In this document: positions 41,940 to 50,642 of the stretch, in pieces
How the letters are laid out: the number at the start of each line of letters is the position of its first letter
How positions within the stretch are numbered: the stretch's first letter is position 1
Assembly: GCF_001686985.1 (NCBI RefSeq)
Contig: NZ_CP015318.1
Coordinates: 4,648,001-4,712,000 of the forward strand
Source of the DNA: Mesorhizobium amorphae CCNWGS0123
GTDB taxonomy: Bacteria > Pseudomonadota > Alphaproteobacteria > Rhizobiales > Rhizobiaceae
DNA length: 64,000 bases
Direction of reading: 5' to 3'
Program-made: the position numbers and the translations under genes
Notes under the pieces: model-generated
What the model saw: the letters and a program-made list of their open reading frames with translations, nothing else
The model's database searches: none
Told to the model about the DNA's origin: nothing

Positions 41940-42621
41940 AAAGTGGGACGACCTTGCCCTCGGCAAGCGTCACCCGCCGGTCCATGCGCGAGGCCAGCTG
42001 GTGGTTGTGGGTGGCGATCAGCGCCGCCAGGCCAGATTGCCGGACCAGCGCTTCCAGCGCCTCGAACACATAGGAGGCGGTGACCGGGTCGAGATTGCCG
42101 GTCGGCTCGTCGGCCAGAAGCACCAGCGGCGCATTGGCGACGGCGCGCGCGATGGCGACGCGCTGCTGTTCGCCGCCGGAGAGTTCCGACGGCCGGTGCT
42201 GCGCGCGCTTGCCGATCTGCATGTAGTCGAGTAGCTGCGCCGCCCGCTCGGCGGCCTCCTTGCGCGACAGCCCCTTGATCAGCTGTGGCATCATGATGTT
42301 CTCCAAGGCGGAAAACTCCGGCAGCAAATGATGGAACTGATAGACGAAGCCGACATCGTTGCGGCGGATCGCCGTGCGGTCCTCGTCGGACAGCCGGCCG
42401 CAGGCGCGGCCCGCGAGGATCACGTCGCCGGCGTCGGGCCGCTCCAGCAGCCCGGCCGTGTGCAGCAATGTCGACTTGCCGGTGCCCGACGGCGCAACCA
42501 GCGCCACCATCTCGCCGCGCTTCAGCGAAAAATCGGCGCCATTGAGGATGGTGAGCTTGCGCGGTCCCTGGACATAGTGCCGCTCGACGCTCTTCAGCTC
42601 GATAAGAATCTCGGCCTTCAT
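41938..42621 (-). CDS. lolD: Lipoprotein-releasing ABC transporter ATP-binding protein
   Basis: This 227-residue ATPase has Walker A APSGTGKST (residues 43-51), signature LSGGEQQRVAIARA, Walker B LLADEPTGNLD and an H-loop THN. It is the ATPase of the LolCDE complex, which extracts lipoproteins from the inner membrane. ATG 42621 overlaps the lolC stop (ATGA); upstream residues in the same frame are antisense to lolC. The stop lies inside a large inverted repeat. Confidence 0.92.
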   Translation of the reverse strand: MKAEILIELKSVERHYVQGPRKLTILNGADFSLKRGEMVALVAPSGTGKSTLLHTAGLLERPDAGDVILAGRACGRLSDEDRTAIRRNDVGFVYQFHHLLPEFSALENIMMPQLIKGLSRKEAAERAAQLLDYMQIGKRAQHRPSELSGGEQQRVAIARAVANAPLVLLADEPTGNLDPVTASYVFEALEALVRQSGLAALIATHNHQLASRMDRRVTLAEGKVVPL

Positions 42622-43904
42622 TCGTACCTCAAGGCTTCGACCGGATCGAGCCGTGCTGCCCGCCATGCCGGAAACACCGTTGCCAGGAAGGAGAGCACGA
42701 GCGCCATGATGACGACATAAGTCGTCTCGCGCAGATCCATCTTCGCCGGCAGCTGGCTGAGGAAATAGAGTTCGGGGTTGAACAGGATCCTGCCGGTCAT
42801 CCAGGAGAAGAACTGGCGGATCGATTCGATGTTGGTGCAGATGACGATGCCGAGCAGCACGCCGGCAATGGTGCCGGTGACACCGATCGCCGCCCCCGTC
42901 ATCAGGAAGATGCGCAGGATGGCGCCGCGCGAAGCCCCCATCGTGCGCAGGATGGCGATGTCGTGACCCTTGTCCTTCACCAGCATGATCAGGCCGGAAA
43001 TGATGTTGAGCGCCGCCACCAGCACGATCAGCGTCAGGATCATGAACATGACGTTGCGCTCGACCTGGAGCGCCGAGAAGAACGTCTCGTTGCGCTGGCG
43101 CCAGTCGACGATGTCGATCGGCCGCTGCGCCGCCTGCTCGACCAGCGGCTTCAGTGCATCGACATCATCGGGATTGTCGACATAGATCTCGATCGTCTGC
43201 GCCCGTCCGTCCAAGTTGAAATAGAGCTGCGCTTCGGAAAACGGCATGTAGACGATGGAGCTGTCATATTCCGACATGCCGACTTCGAAGATCGCCGCGA
43301 TCTTGTAGCCCTTCATGCGCGGTGTCGTACCCAGCGGCGTCACGTCGCCGTCGGGCGAGATCAGCGTGATGGTGTCGCCGAGCACAAGGCCGAGGTTTTC
43401 GGCCATGCGCTTGCCGATGGCCACGCCCTCGCCGCCGTCGAAGCCGTCAAGCGTGCCCTGCCTGATGTTGCCTGCCACGATCGAGATCTTGCCCAGGTCC
43501 TCACCGCGTATGCCGCGCACCAGCGCCCCGGTGCCGCCGCCGACATTGCCTTGCGCCAGAACCTGCCCGTCGATCAGCGGAATGGCGTATTTGATGCCGG
43601 GCACACCGTTGATGCGGCCGGCGACCTGCGCATAGTCCTCAAGCGGTGAGTCCAGCGGCTGCACGATCAGATGGCCGTTGACGCCAAGGATGCGCGTCAA
43701 AAGTTCGGCTCTGAACCCGTTCATCACGGCCATGACGACGATCAAGGTCGCGACACCAAGCATGATGCCGAGGAAAGAGATCGAGGCGATGACCGAGATC
43801 ACCGTCTCCTTGCGCCGTGAGCGCAGATAGCGCCACGCCACCATGCGCTCGAACACCGAAAAGGCGCCGGCGGCCGGGGCCTTGGCTGCAGCCGTTTCGC
43901 TCAT
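42618..43904 (-). CDS. lolC: Lipoprotein-releasing ABC transporter permease (LolC/E)
   Basis: This 428-residue protein has one N-terminal transmembrane helix (SVIASISFLGIMLGVATLIVVMAVMNGF), a large periplasmic domain and three C-terminal helices ending near VFPAWRAARLDPVEALRYE, the standard LolC/LolE layout with FtsX-like domain. In rhizobia a single hybrid gene often serves both roles, so LolC or LolF may be a better name. Its start overlaps the proS stop (ATGA). The C-terminal part couples to LolD. Confidence 0.9.
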   Translation of the reverse strand: MSETAAAKAPAAGAFSVFERMVAWRYLRSRRKETVISVIASISFLGIMLGVATLIVVMAVMNGFRAELLTRILGVNGHLIVQPLDSPLEDYAQVAGRINGVPGIKYAIPLIDGQVLAQGNVGGGTGALVRGIRGEDLGKISIVAGNIRQGTLDGFDGGEGVAIGKRMAENLGLVLGDTITLISPDGDVTPLGTTPRMKGYKIAAIFEVGMSEYDSSIVYMPFSEAQLYFNLDGRAQTIEIYVDNPDDVDALKPLVEQAAQRPIDIVDWRQRNETFFSALQVERNVMFMILTLIVLVAALNIISGLIMLVKDKGHDIAILRTMGASRGAILRIFLMTGAAIGVTGTIAGVLLGIVICTNIESIRQFFSWMTGRILFNPELYFLSQLPAKMDLRETTYVVIMALVLSFLATVFPAWRAARLDPVEALRYE

Positions 43905-45229
43905 GCGGCGATACCCAAGCGCTTTCTCGCCTCGGCGATTGGCAGCGTCTCGCGCTCGCCGGTCCTGCGATTCTTGATCTCGACCTCGCCGGCGGCCACG
44001 CCGCGCGGTCCGACGATCACCTGCCACGGCAGGCCGATCAAATCGGCGGTGGCGAACTTGCCCCCCGGCCGCTGGTCGGTGTCGTCGTAGAGCACGTCCT
44101 TGCCGGCAGCGGTGAGCGCTGCATAGAGTTCGCCGCTGACTCGGTCGCAATCGGCGTCGCCAACCTTCATGTTGATGAGGCCGATATCGAACGGCGCCAC
44201 CGCTTCCGGCCAGATGATGCCGTTGTCGTCATGGCTGGCTTCGATGATCGCCGCGACCAGGCGCGAGGGCCCGATGCCGTAGGAGCCGCCGGAAGCGAAA
44301 TGATCCTTGCCGTCCGGCCCCGTCACCTTGGCGCCCATCGGCTTCGAATATTTGTCGCCGAAATGGAAGATATGGCCGACCTCGATGCCGCGCGCCGAGA
44401 GCCTGTCGCCCTCGCCAACCTTTTCCCAGGCCGTCTCGTCATGCATCTCGTCGGTGGCGGCGTAGGGCGTCGTCCACGTCTTGACGATGTCGGCGATCTC
44501 GGCGTCGTTCGAAAAGTCGGTGTTCGCGCCCGGCACATCCAGCGAAAGATAGTCGCGATGGCAGTAGACCTGGCTCTCGCCGGTATCCGCCAGGATGATG
44601 AATTCATGGCTGAGATCGCCGCCGATCGGGCCGGTGTCGGCGCGCATCGGGATCGCCTGCAGGCCCATGCGCGTGAACGTCCGGAGATAGGACACGAACA
44701 TCCTGTTATAGGCAGCCTTGGCGCCCTCATAGTTGAGGTCGAAGGAATAGGCGTCCTTCATCAGGAACTCGCGCGACCGCATGACGCCGAAGCGCGGCCG
44801 CACCTCGTCGCGGAACTTCCACTGGATGTGGTAGAGGTTGAGCGGCAGATCCTTGTAGGACTTGACATAGGCGCGAAAAATCTCGGTGACCATCTCCTCG
44901 TTGGTCGGGCCGTAGAGCATGTCGCGCTCCTGCCGGTCCTTGATTCGCAGCATCTCCTTGCCGTAGTCGTCATAGCGGCCGCTTTCGCGCCACAGCTCCG
45001 CCGACTGGATGGTCGGCATCAGGATTTCCAGCGCCCCTGCCCGGTCCTGTTCCTCGCGGATGATCCGGCAGACCTTGTCCAGCACCCGCTTGCCGAGCGG
45101 CAGCCAGGAAAAGCTGCCTTGCCCCTGCTGGCGGATCATGCCGGCGCGCAGCATCAGCCGGTGCGAGACGATCTCGGCCTCGCGCGGATTTTCTTTGAGA
45201 ATAGGCAGGAAATAGCGCGACAAACGCAT
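43901..45229 (-). CDS. proS: Proline--tRNA ligase
   Basis: This 442-residue class II synthetase begins RLSRYFLPILKENPREAE and has the motif 2 region RDEVRPRFGVMRSREFLMKDAYSF and motif 3 SGGSYGIGPSRLVAAIIE. It is the shorter alphaproteobacterial/mitochondrial form without the inserted editing domain of E. coli ProS. ATG 45229 was chosen because residues upstream do not fit the family. It heads the proS-lolC-lolD operon, with 4-nt overlaps between all three genes. Confidence 0.94.
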   Translation of the reverse strand: MRLSRYFLPILKENPREAEIVSHRLMLRAGMIRQQGQGSFSWLPLGKRVLDKVCRIIREEQDRAGALEILMPTIQSAELWRESGRYDDYGKEMLRIKDRQERDMLYGPTNEEMVTEIFRAYVKSYKDLPLNLYHIQWKFRDEVRPRFGVMRSREFLMKDAYSFDLNYEGAKAAYNRMFVSYLRTFTRMGLQAIPMRADTGPIGGDLSHEFIILADTGESQVYCHRDYLSLDVPGANTDFSNDAEIADIVKTWTTPYAATDEMHDETAWEKVGEGDRLSARGIEVGHIFHFGDKYSKPMGAKVTGPDGKDHFASGGSYGIGPSRLVAAIIEASHDDNGIIWPEAVAPFDIGLINMKVGDADCDRVSGELYAALTAAGKDVLYDDTDQRPGGKFATADLIGLPWQVIVGPRGVAAGEVEIKNRRTGERETLPIAEARKRLGIAA

Positions 45230-45560
45230 GGACTGGTCCGTGAGAGAGGATGGCCGCGCCGGAATCGGCGCAACGCAGGCTGCTTGCCCCGGCTTCATAG
45301 CTATTTCATGACGGAATGGAAACCCGACCTGCCGCCTCGGCCCGCAATCGGGAATCGATTTTTTTTACCGCTCTGGCCTTGCGGTTCGGAAACGCGATGC
45401 GGAGATGGAAAGCGTTGGAGCGCCCTTGGCGCGGCTAAAGATGCGCGGCGCTCCAGGCCGCGGCAATGTTGCGCCGGCTGCGTTGATCGATTTACAAGCA
45501 AGGGCTGCCGCACTATTGTGCAGTGCAGCACGATATTGCCTGTTTCCGGGCAAAATTCTT
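45230..45560. other. Intergenic region between proS and the sRNA candidate
   Basis: This 331-bp stretch should hold the leftward proS promoter. I see no convincing coding frame, tRNA or strong hairpin in it. The base composition is somewhat more A/T-rich around 45355-45370 (a run of T's) and 45480-45560. Confidence 0.4.
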
Positions 45561-45590
45561 CGTGACATTTTCATCTGGCTTAGGCTAGTG
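45561..45590 (+). promoter_or_regulatory. Putative sigma-70-type promoter of an sRNA
   Basis: CGTGAC (45561-45566) and CTAGTG (45585-45590), 18 bp apart, resemble the rhizobial CTTGAC / CTATAT consensus. A start near 45597 would produce an RNA of about 150 nt ending at the hairpin and T-run at 45719-45746. Confidence 0.45.
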
Positions 45591-45596
45591 TGCCCC

Positions 45597-45746
45597 GATA
45601 ACCGAGAGGGCAGAGAAAAATCTGCTCTCCTACGCGGTCAAAGTCTTGGGAGGATGCGATCTAGGCGCGGTTACTCGCTGCCGCCGGACACCGGAAACAG
45701 ATCGGACGCGTTTAAATTGCAAGGCCTTGTGCCTTGCATTTTTTTT
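45597..45746 (+). ncRNA. Candidate trans-encoded sRNA (alpha-r9-like position)
   Basis: A transcript from the predicted promoter would contain a stem of GAGAGGGCAGA and TCTGCTCTC around an A-rich loop (about 45604-45630) and end in an intrinsic terminator (GCAAGGC/GCCTTGC plus eight T's). There is no meaningful coding frame. The position next to proS and its ~150-nt length match what I recall of the rhizobial alpha-r9 (Smr9C) family, from memory only. No database comparison was possible. Confidence 0.5.
45719..45746 (+). terminator. Intrinsic terminator of the sRNA candidate
   Basis: GCAAGGC (45719-45725) and GCCTTGC (45731-45737) form a 7-bp stem around CTTGT, followed by A and a run of eight T's (45739-45746). 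This is the clearest rho-independent terminator in the window, and no annotated plus-strand gene lies upstream of it, which supports a separate transcript. Confidence 0.8.
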
Positions 45747-45883
45747 GTGCAAACATCTGCTTAGCGCAAACAGCTCTCAAATCGCATGACGTAGCGTCAG
45801 TGCGCCGGCTCACAATCCCGGGCCGGTTGCCCTTGACCGGGCTCGATGCCCGACCCGCCCGTCACGAAACTGTCGTCCAAGGC

Positions 45884-46168
45884 CTATTGTGACGGCGTTT
45901 GCGCGGCTTCCGGGATGATGTGCGGAACCTCGTCGAGGCTGAGCCCCAGCCCTCTCGTCAGGCCGTAGAAAATACCCATCAGGATCGCGGTGGCGATCGT
46001 CGTTCTGATCACGGCGCGCAGCATATGCGGCCCGCGCGGCGCGCTCGAAACCGTACCCAGCGTCACATCATGGTCGTCGTCCTGCGTCTTCACGCTGAAC
46101 GGCAGCACGGCGAACAGCACCACCCACCAGGTGGCGAAGAACAGGGCGGCGAATGAAACCCAGCTCAT
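45884..46168 (-). CDS. DUF1467 family protein
   Basis: This 94-residue protein has an N-terminal helix (FAALFFATWWVVLFAVLPFSV) and a second helix (ATAILMGIFYGLTRG) separated by a polar loop with TQDDDHDVTLGTVSSAPRGP, the DUF1467 pattern in alphaproteobacteria. It overlaps mce by 4 nt (ATGA). Its function is unknown. The next 137 bp downstream show no gene. Confidence 0.85.
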   Translation of the reverse strand: MSWVSFAALFFATWWVVLFAVLPFSVKTQDDDHDVTLGTVSSAPRGPHMLRAVIRTTIATAILMGIFYGLTRGLGLSLDEVPHIIPEAAQTPSQ

Positions 46169-46569
46169 GATTGCTCCAATTCGACCAGCGTGCCGAAAAA
46201 GTCCTTGGGATGCAGGAACAGCACCGGCTTGCCATGCGCGCCGGTTTTTGGGTTGCCGTCGCCAAGCACGCGCGCGCCGCTGGCCTGCAAACTGTCGCGC
46301 GCCGCCAGGATGTCGTCCACTTCATAGCACACATGATGCATGCCGCCCGACGGGTTCTTCGCCAGGAACGCCGCGATCGGCGAGCCCGCGCCCAGCGGCT
46401 CCAGCAATTCGATCTTGGTGTTGCCGACATCGACGAACACCACCGTCACGCCATGCTCCGGCAGCGCCTGCGGCGCACTCACCCGAGCGCCGAGCGTGTC
46501 GCGATAGGCCGCCGTCGCCGCGGCCAGATCCGGCACGGCAAGCGCGACATGGTTCAGGCGTCCGAGCAT
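46165..46569 (-). CDS. mce: Methylmalonyl-CoA epimerase
   Basis: This 134-residue protein of the VOC/glyoxalase fold begins LGRLNHVALAVPDLAAATAAYRD and has ELLEPLGAGSPIAAFLAKNPSGGMHHVCYEVDD and VLFLHPKDFFGTLVELEQ, supplying the metal ligands His, His and Glu. It interconverts (R)- and (S)-methylmalonyl-CoA in propionate metabolism. Coupled to the DUF1467 gene. A palindromic repeat separates it from rnj. Confidence 0.93.
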   Translation of the reverse strand: MLGRLNHVALAVPDLAAATAAYRDTLGARVSAPQALPEHGVTVVFVDVGNTKIELLEPLGAGSPIAAFLAKNPSGGMHHVCYEVDDILAARDSLQASGARVLGDGNPKTGAHGKPVLFLHPKDFFGTLVELEQS

Positions 46570-46584
46570 TGGCAGTATCCTCAG

Positions 46585-46649
46585 GGATTAGGCAGTAGGC
46601 AGTAGGGAAAAAGTTGGGCCGCCTTCTGCGATTGCCTACTGCCCAATCC
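46585..46649. repeat. Inverted repeat between mce and rnj
   Basis: GGATTAGGCAGTAGGC (46585-46600) and GCCTACTGCCCAATCC (46634-46649) pair with one mismatch. The left arm is itself a short tandem repeat of GGCAGTA. It fills most of the 88-bp gap between two leftward genes and could attenuate or separate transcripts. Confidence 0.6.
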
Positions 46650-46657
46650 CTATTCCC

Positions 46658-48328
46658 TCACCTTGTGACGAACACCGTCACCAACGGCTTCTTGCCCCAC
46701 GCTTCGTTGGCGGCACCGCGCACGGCGCGGCGCACCGCCTCCTGCACGAGGTCGAGGTCTTTTCGGCGCTGGCGGGGGATGGAGTCCACCGCGCCGACTG
46801 CCGCATCGAGCATCAGGTCTTCCAGCGTCTCGCCGCTGGCGTCGGCCTCGGCGACGCCGATGGCGACCAGGTCGGGGTCGCCGGCCAGTTCATACTTATC
46901 GTCGAGCACGACATTGACCGCGACATGGCCGGCAAAGGACAGCTTGCGCCGGTCGCGAATGCCCATCGCCTGGTCAGTGCCGATCAGGCGGCCGTCCTTG
47001 TAGATGCGGCCGAACGGCACCTGGTCGACGATCGTGGCGGCACCGGGAGAGAGCCTGAGCATATCGCCGTCGCGCACCTGCGCCACCTGGCCGATGCCGG
47101 ACATCGACATCAGCGATCCCTGCGCCACCAGATGCGCCGCTTCGCCATGCACCGGCACGCCGATCTGCGGCCGCACCCATTCATACATCTTGCGCAACTC
47201 GCTGCGGCGCGGATGCCCGGAGACATGCACCAGCGCGTCGCCATCCTCGATGATCTTCATGCCGAGATCGATGAGGCGGTTCTTGATCTCGAGGATCGCC
47301 TTCTCGTTGCCGGGAATGGTGCGCGAGGAAAACACCACCGTGTCGCCTGCCGTCAGCGACACCGACTTCATCTCGTCGCGCGACAGCTTGGCGAGTGCGG
47401 CCAGCGGCTCGCCCTGGCTGCCGGTGCAGATGATGACCAGGTTCTCGCGCGGGATGAAGCCGTAATCCTCCTCGGCGATGAATTCCGGCAGCCCGTCCAT
47501 GTAGCCGAGCTCGCCGGCGACATCGATAACGCGCTTCAGCGAGCGGCCGAGCACCAGGCACTGGCGGCCGGCATCGCGCGCCGCCTTGGCGATGGAGACG
47601 ATGCGCCCGACATTGGAGGAGAAGGTGGTGACGGCGACGCGGCCCTTGGCGCCCTGGATGACGCCCTTGAGGCCCTCGCCCACGGCCACTTCCGACGGCG
47701 ATTCGCCTTCCCGCAGCGCATTGGTGGAATCGCAGATCAGCGCCAGCACGCCCTTGTCGCCGTAGGCGCGAAAGCGCGCCTCGTCGGTCTTCGGCCCGAT
47801 CGTCGGCTCCGGATCGATCTTCCAGTCACCGGTGTGGATGACGGTGCCGGCCAGCGTGGTGATCGCCAGCGACATCGGTTCGGGAATGGAGTGAGCGACG
47901 GGAATGGCCTCGATCTCGAACGGACCGACGCTGAATGTCTCGCCCGCCCGGTAGATCGTCAGCGGAATCTTCGGCGCGCCCTGCTCGCCTTGCCGCTTTG
48001 CTTCCAGCAGGCCGGCGCTGAACGGCGTCATCCACACCGGCGCCTTCAGCTTCGGCCACAGGTCGAGAAGCGCGCCGTAGTGGTCTTCATGCGCATGGGT
48101 GATGACGATGCCGCGCAGGCTGTCGAGATTCTCCTCGATGAAACGCGTGTCGGGCAGGATCAGGTCGACGCCCGGATGCGCGGCATCCGGGAAGGTGACG
48201 CCGACATCGACGACGATCCACTCGCGCGCATTGGCCGGCCCGTAGCCGTAGAGGGCGAAGTTCATGCCGATCTCGCCGACGCCGCCAAGCGGCACGAAGA
48301 CGAGTTCGGCGTTTTCCGCTTTCGCCAT
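46658..48328 (-). CDS. rnj: Ribonuclease J
   Basis: This 556-residue metallo-beta-lactamase/beta-CASP nuclease has FVPLGGVGEIGMNF, ITHAHEDHYGALL (zinc motif HAHEDH at residues 78-83), HTGDWKIDPEP, ALICDSTNALREGES and VHVSGHPRRSEL. Alphaproteobacterial RNase J matures rRNA and degrades mRNA from the 5' end. ATG 48328 follows GGAAGGG. The nuo-birA-rnj order is common in rhizobia. Confidence 0.93.
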   Translation of the reverse strand: MAKAENAELVFVPLGGVGEIGMNFALYGYGPANAREWIVVDVGVTFPDAAHPGVDLILPDTRFIEENLDSLRGIVITHAHEDHYGALLDLWPKLKAPVWMTPFSAGLLEAKRQGEQGAPKIPLTIYRAGETFSVGPFEIEAIPVAHSIPEPMSLAITTLAGTVIHTGDWKIDPEPTIGPKTDEARFRAYGDKGVLALICDSTNALREGESPSEVAVGEGLKGVIQGAKGRVAVTTFSSNVGRIVSIAKAARDAGRQCLVLGRSLKRVIDVAGELGYMDGLPEFIAEEDYGFIPRENLVIICTGSQGEPLAALAKLSRDEMKSVSLTAGDTVVFSSRTIPGNEKAILEIKNRLIDLGMKIIEDGDALVHVSGHPRRSELRKMYEWVRPQIGVPVHGEAAHLVAQGSLMSMSGIGQVAQVRDGDMLRLSPGAATIVDQVPFGRIYKDGRLIGTDQAMGIRDRRKLSFAGHVAVNVVLDDKYELAGDPDLVAIGVAEADASGETLEDLMLDAAVGAVDSIPRQRRKDLDLVQEAVRRAVRGAANEAWGKKPLVTVFVTR

Positions 48329-48363
48329 GATATTCCCTTCCTGGCCGGTCAAACCCAAGCCGG

Positions 48364-49182
48364 TCAAACCGCCGACGCAACGGCACCGAAATGCACGTCG
48401 CCGGCGGCGATCGTCACAACAGTCCCCTCATCGTCGCGAATCACGAAACGACAGTCCTCGTCAATGGTCTCGAACGTCCCGCGCACCACATTACCGTCAA
48501 TTCTGACAGCAACCTGGCTGCCCAGGCCAGCTGCCCGCGCCAGCCAGCGCTGCCGGATCGCCGACAGTCCGCGCCCTTCGCTCCACAGCCGGGCGTTCTC
48601 GCTCCAGGCATCCGACAGCGCCAGGAACAATGTCTCGGCGTCGCAGGTCGCCCCCAATGTTCTGAGCGATGTCGCGGGATAAGGCAAATCCTCGGGGTAC
48701 GCCACCACATTGACGCCGATGCCGACCGCCACCGCGAAGCGGCCGCCTTCGAGGATCGCCGATTCCAGCAGGATGCCGGCAAGCTTGGCGCCGGAAGCGA
48801 GCACGTCGTTGGGCCATTTCAGCTCGAAGCGGTTCTTCCCCTGGCTCCCGCCATCGAGCCCGATGGCGATCCTGCCTTGCGGCACGACGGCGTCGAGCGC
48901 GTCGGCCAGCGCCAGCCCGGCGACGAAGCCGAGCGTCGCGGCAAGCCGAAGCTCGCCGCCGGTGACGACGAGCAGCGTCGCCGCCAGATTGCCTTCGGGC
49001 GTTGCCCAGACGCGACCGCGCCGGCCCCGCCCGCTTTCCTGTTTCCTGGAGACGACCCAGAGCTTTCCCGGATCGCCCGCCCGCGCATGGGCAAGCGCCA
49101 GCGCATTGGTCGAACCGACCGTGTCATGGGCCTCGAGCCGGAAGCCTTCCGACGCTGCGGTTGGAGCCAGCCGAAATGCCAT
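48364..49182 (-). CDS. birA: Biotin--[acetyl-CoA-carboxylase] ligase
   Basis: This 272-residue protein has the biotin protein ligase signatures TVGSTNALALAHA, ESGRGRRGRVWATPEGN (biotinyl-AMP loop), ELKWPNDVLASGAKLAGILLE and a small C-terminal SH3-like domain. It lacks the N-terminal DNA-binding domain of E. coli BirA, so it is a group I, non-repressor ligase. The ATG at 49182 is 4 bp after the nuoN stop; it is probably transcribed with the nuo operon. Confidence 0.9.
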   Translation of the reverse strand: MAFRLAPTAASEGFRLEAHDTVGSTNALALAHARAGDPGKLWVVSRKQESGRGRRGRVWATPEGNLAATLLVVTGGELRLAATLGFVAGLALADALDAVVPQGRIAIGLDGGSQGKNRFELKWPNDVLASGAKLAGILLESAILEGGRFAVAVGIGVNVVAYPEDLPYPATSLRTLGATCDAETLFLALSDAWSENARLWSEGRGLSAIRQRWLARAAGLGSQVAVRIDGNVVRGTFETIDEDCRFVIRDDEGTVVTIAAGDVHFGAVASAV

Positions 49183-49186
49183 CCCG

Positions 49187-50623
49187 TCAGAAGAATGTCT
49201 TGGCGGCGGCTTCGGCATAGGTGCCGATCGGCCCGCCGATCAGCACATAGAACAGCACGAAGGCGCCGGAGACGCCGAGCACGAGGCGCAGTTCGCTCGC
49301 CATCGGCACGAAGCCGCCGACCGGCTCGTCGAACCACATGATCTTGATGATGCGCAGGTAATAGTAGGCACCCACCACCGAGGCCAGCACGCCGATGATC
49401 GCCAGCGCATAGAGGTTGGCGTTGATGGCGGCGAAGAAGACGTACCACTTCCCCCAGAAGCCGGCGAGCGGCGGGATGCCGGCCAGCGAGAACATCAGGA
49501 TGGTGAGGATCGTCGCCATGACCGGGTTGGTCGACGACAGCCCGGCGAGATCGCCGATCTGTTCGACATTGCCTTCCTTGCGCCGCATGGCGAGGATGAA
49601 GGCGAATGTGCCGAGCGTCATCACCAGGTAGATCAGCATGTAGATAGCGACGCCGCGCACGCCGGCCTGGCTGTTGGCGGCAAGGCCGACCAGCGCGTAG
49701 CCCATATGGCCGATCGAGGAGTAGGCCATCAGCCGCTTGATGTTTGTTTGCCCGATCGCCGCGAAGGCGCCAAGCGCCATCGAGGCGATCGAGATGAAGA
49801 CGATGATCTGCTGCCAGTCGGAAGCGATCGGCTTGAAGGCGCCCATGGTGACGCGCACGATCAGCGCCATCGCCGCCATCTTCGGCGCCGCCGCCAGGAA
49901 GGCCGTCACCGGGGTCGGCGCGCCTTCATAGACGTCGGGCGTCCACATGTGGAACGGCACCGCCGAGATCTTGAAGGCAAGGCCGGCCAGCACGAAGACC
50001 AGGCCGAAGACGAGGCCGAGCTGGCGCTCGCCGCTGCCGAGCGCGGTGGCGATCTCCTGGAAGCCGGTGTTGCCGGTGTAGCCGTAGACGAGGCTGATGC
50101 CGTAAAGCAGCATGCCCGACGACAGCGCGCCGAGGACAAAATACTTCAGGCCGGCCTCGGTCGAGCGCAGATTGTCGCGGTTGATCGCCGCCAGCACATA
50201 GATCGCCAGCGATTGCAGTTCGAGGCCGAGATAGAGCCCGATCATGCCGTTGGCCGAGATCATCAGCATCATGCCGAGCGTGCAGAGCAGGATCAGCACC
50301 GGATATTCGAATTTGTCGAAATGCTCTTGCTTGGCGAAGCGCATCGACATGACCAGCGTCACCGCCGAACCGATCAGCGACAGCATCTTCATGAAGCGCG
50401 CGAACGGATCCTGGACGAAGGCGCTGCCATAGGCGGTGCCCTGCCCGCTGGACGTGACGAGCCAAAGTCCGGCAATCACCAGGATGGCAACGGCAAGACC
50501 CGTCACCGTGTTGGTGCTGTCGGAGCGCGAATAGGCGCCCACCATCAAGAGCGCCAGCGCGCCGACGGCGAGGATCAGCTCCGGCGTCGAGAGCGAAAGG
50601 CTGGAGAGAAGGTCCGGCGTCAT
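49187..50623 (-). CDS. nuoN: NADH-quinone oxidoreductase subunit N
   Basis: This 478-residue antiporter-like subunit has about 14 helices, including GLYLGLELQSLAIYVLAA, FKISAVPFHMWTPDVYEGAP with the conserved Lys of the proton channel, and NIKRLMAYSSIGHMGYALVGL. It is a proton-pumping membrane-arm subunit of complex I. ATG 50623 was chosen because upstream residues are polar and do not fit the family. Last nuo gene of the operon. Confidence 0.93.
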   Translation of the reverse strand: MTPDLLSSLSLSTPELILAVGALALLMVGAYSRSDSTNTVTGLAVAILVIAGLWLVTSSGQGTAYGSAFVQDPFARFMKMLSLIGSAVTLVMSMRFAKQEHFDKFEYPVLILLCTLGMMLMISANGMIGLYLGLELQSLAIYVLAAINRDNLRSTEAGLKYFVLGALSSGMLLYGISLVYGYTGNTGFQEIATALGSGERQLGLVFGLVFVLAGLAFKISAVPFHMWTPDVYEGAPTPVTAFLAAAPKMAAMALIVRVTMGAFKPIASDWQQIIVFISIASMALGAFAAIGQTNIKRLMAYSSIGHMGYALVGLAANSQAGVRGVAIYMLIYLVMTLGTFAFILAMRRKEGNVEQIGDLAGLSSTNPVMATILTILMFSLAGIPPLAGFWGKWYVFFAAINANLYALAIIGVLASVVGAYYYLRIIKIMWFDEPVGGFVPMASELRLVLGVSGAFVLFYVLIGGPIGTYAEAAAKTFF

Positions 50624-50642
50624 GGTTCGCAAAACCCTTGGG

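Noticed and set aside
46925..48682. 585-codon plus-strand frame over RNase J and birA
   Set aside because: It spans two genes on the other strand that have catalytic motifs; an antisense shadow.
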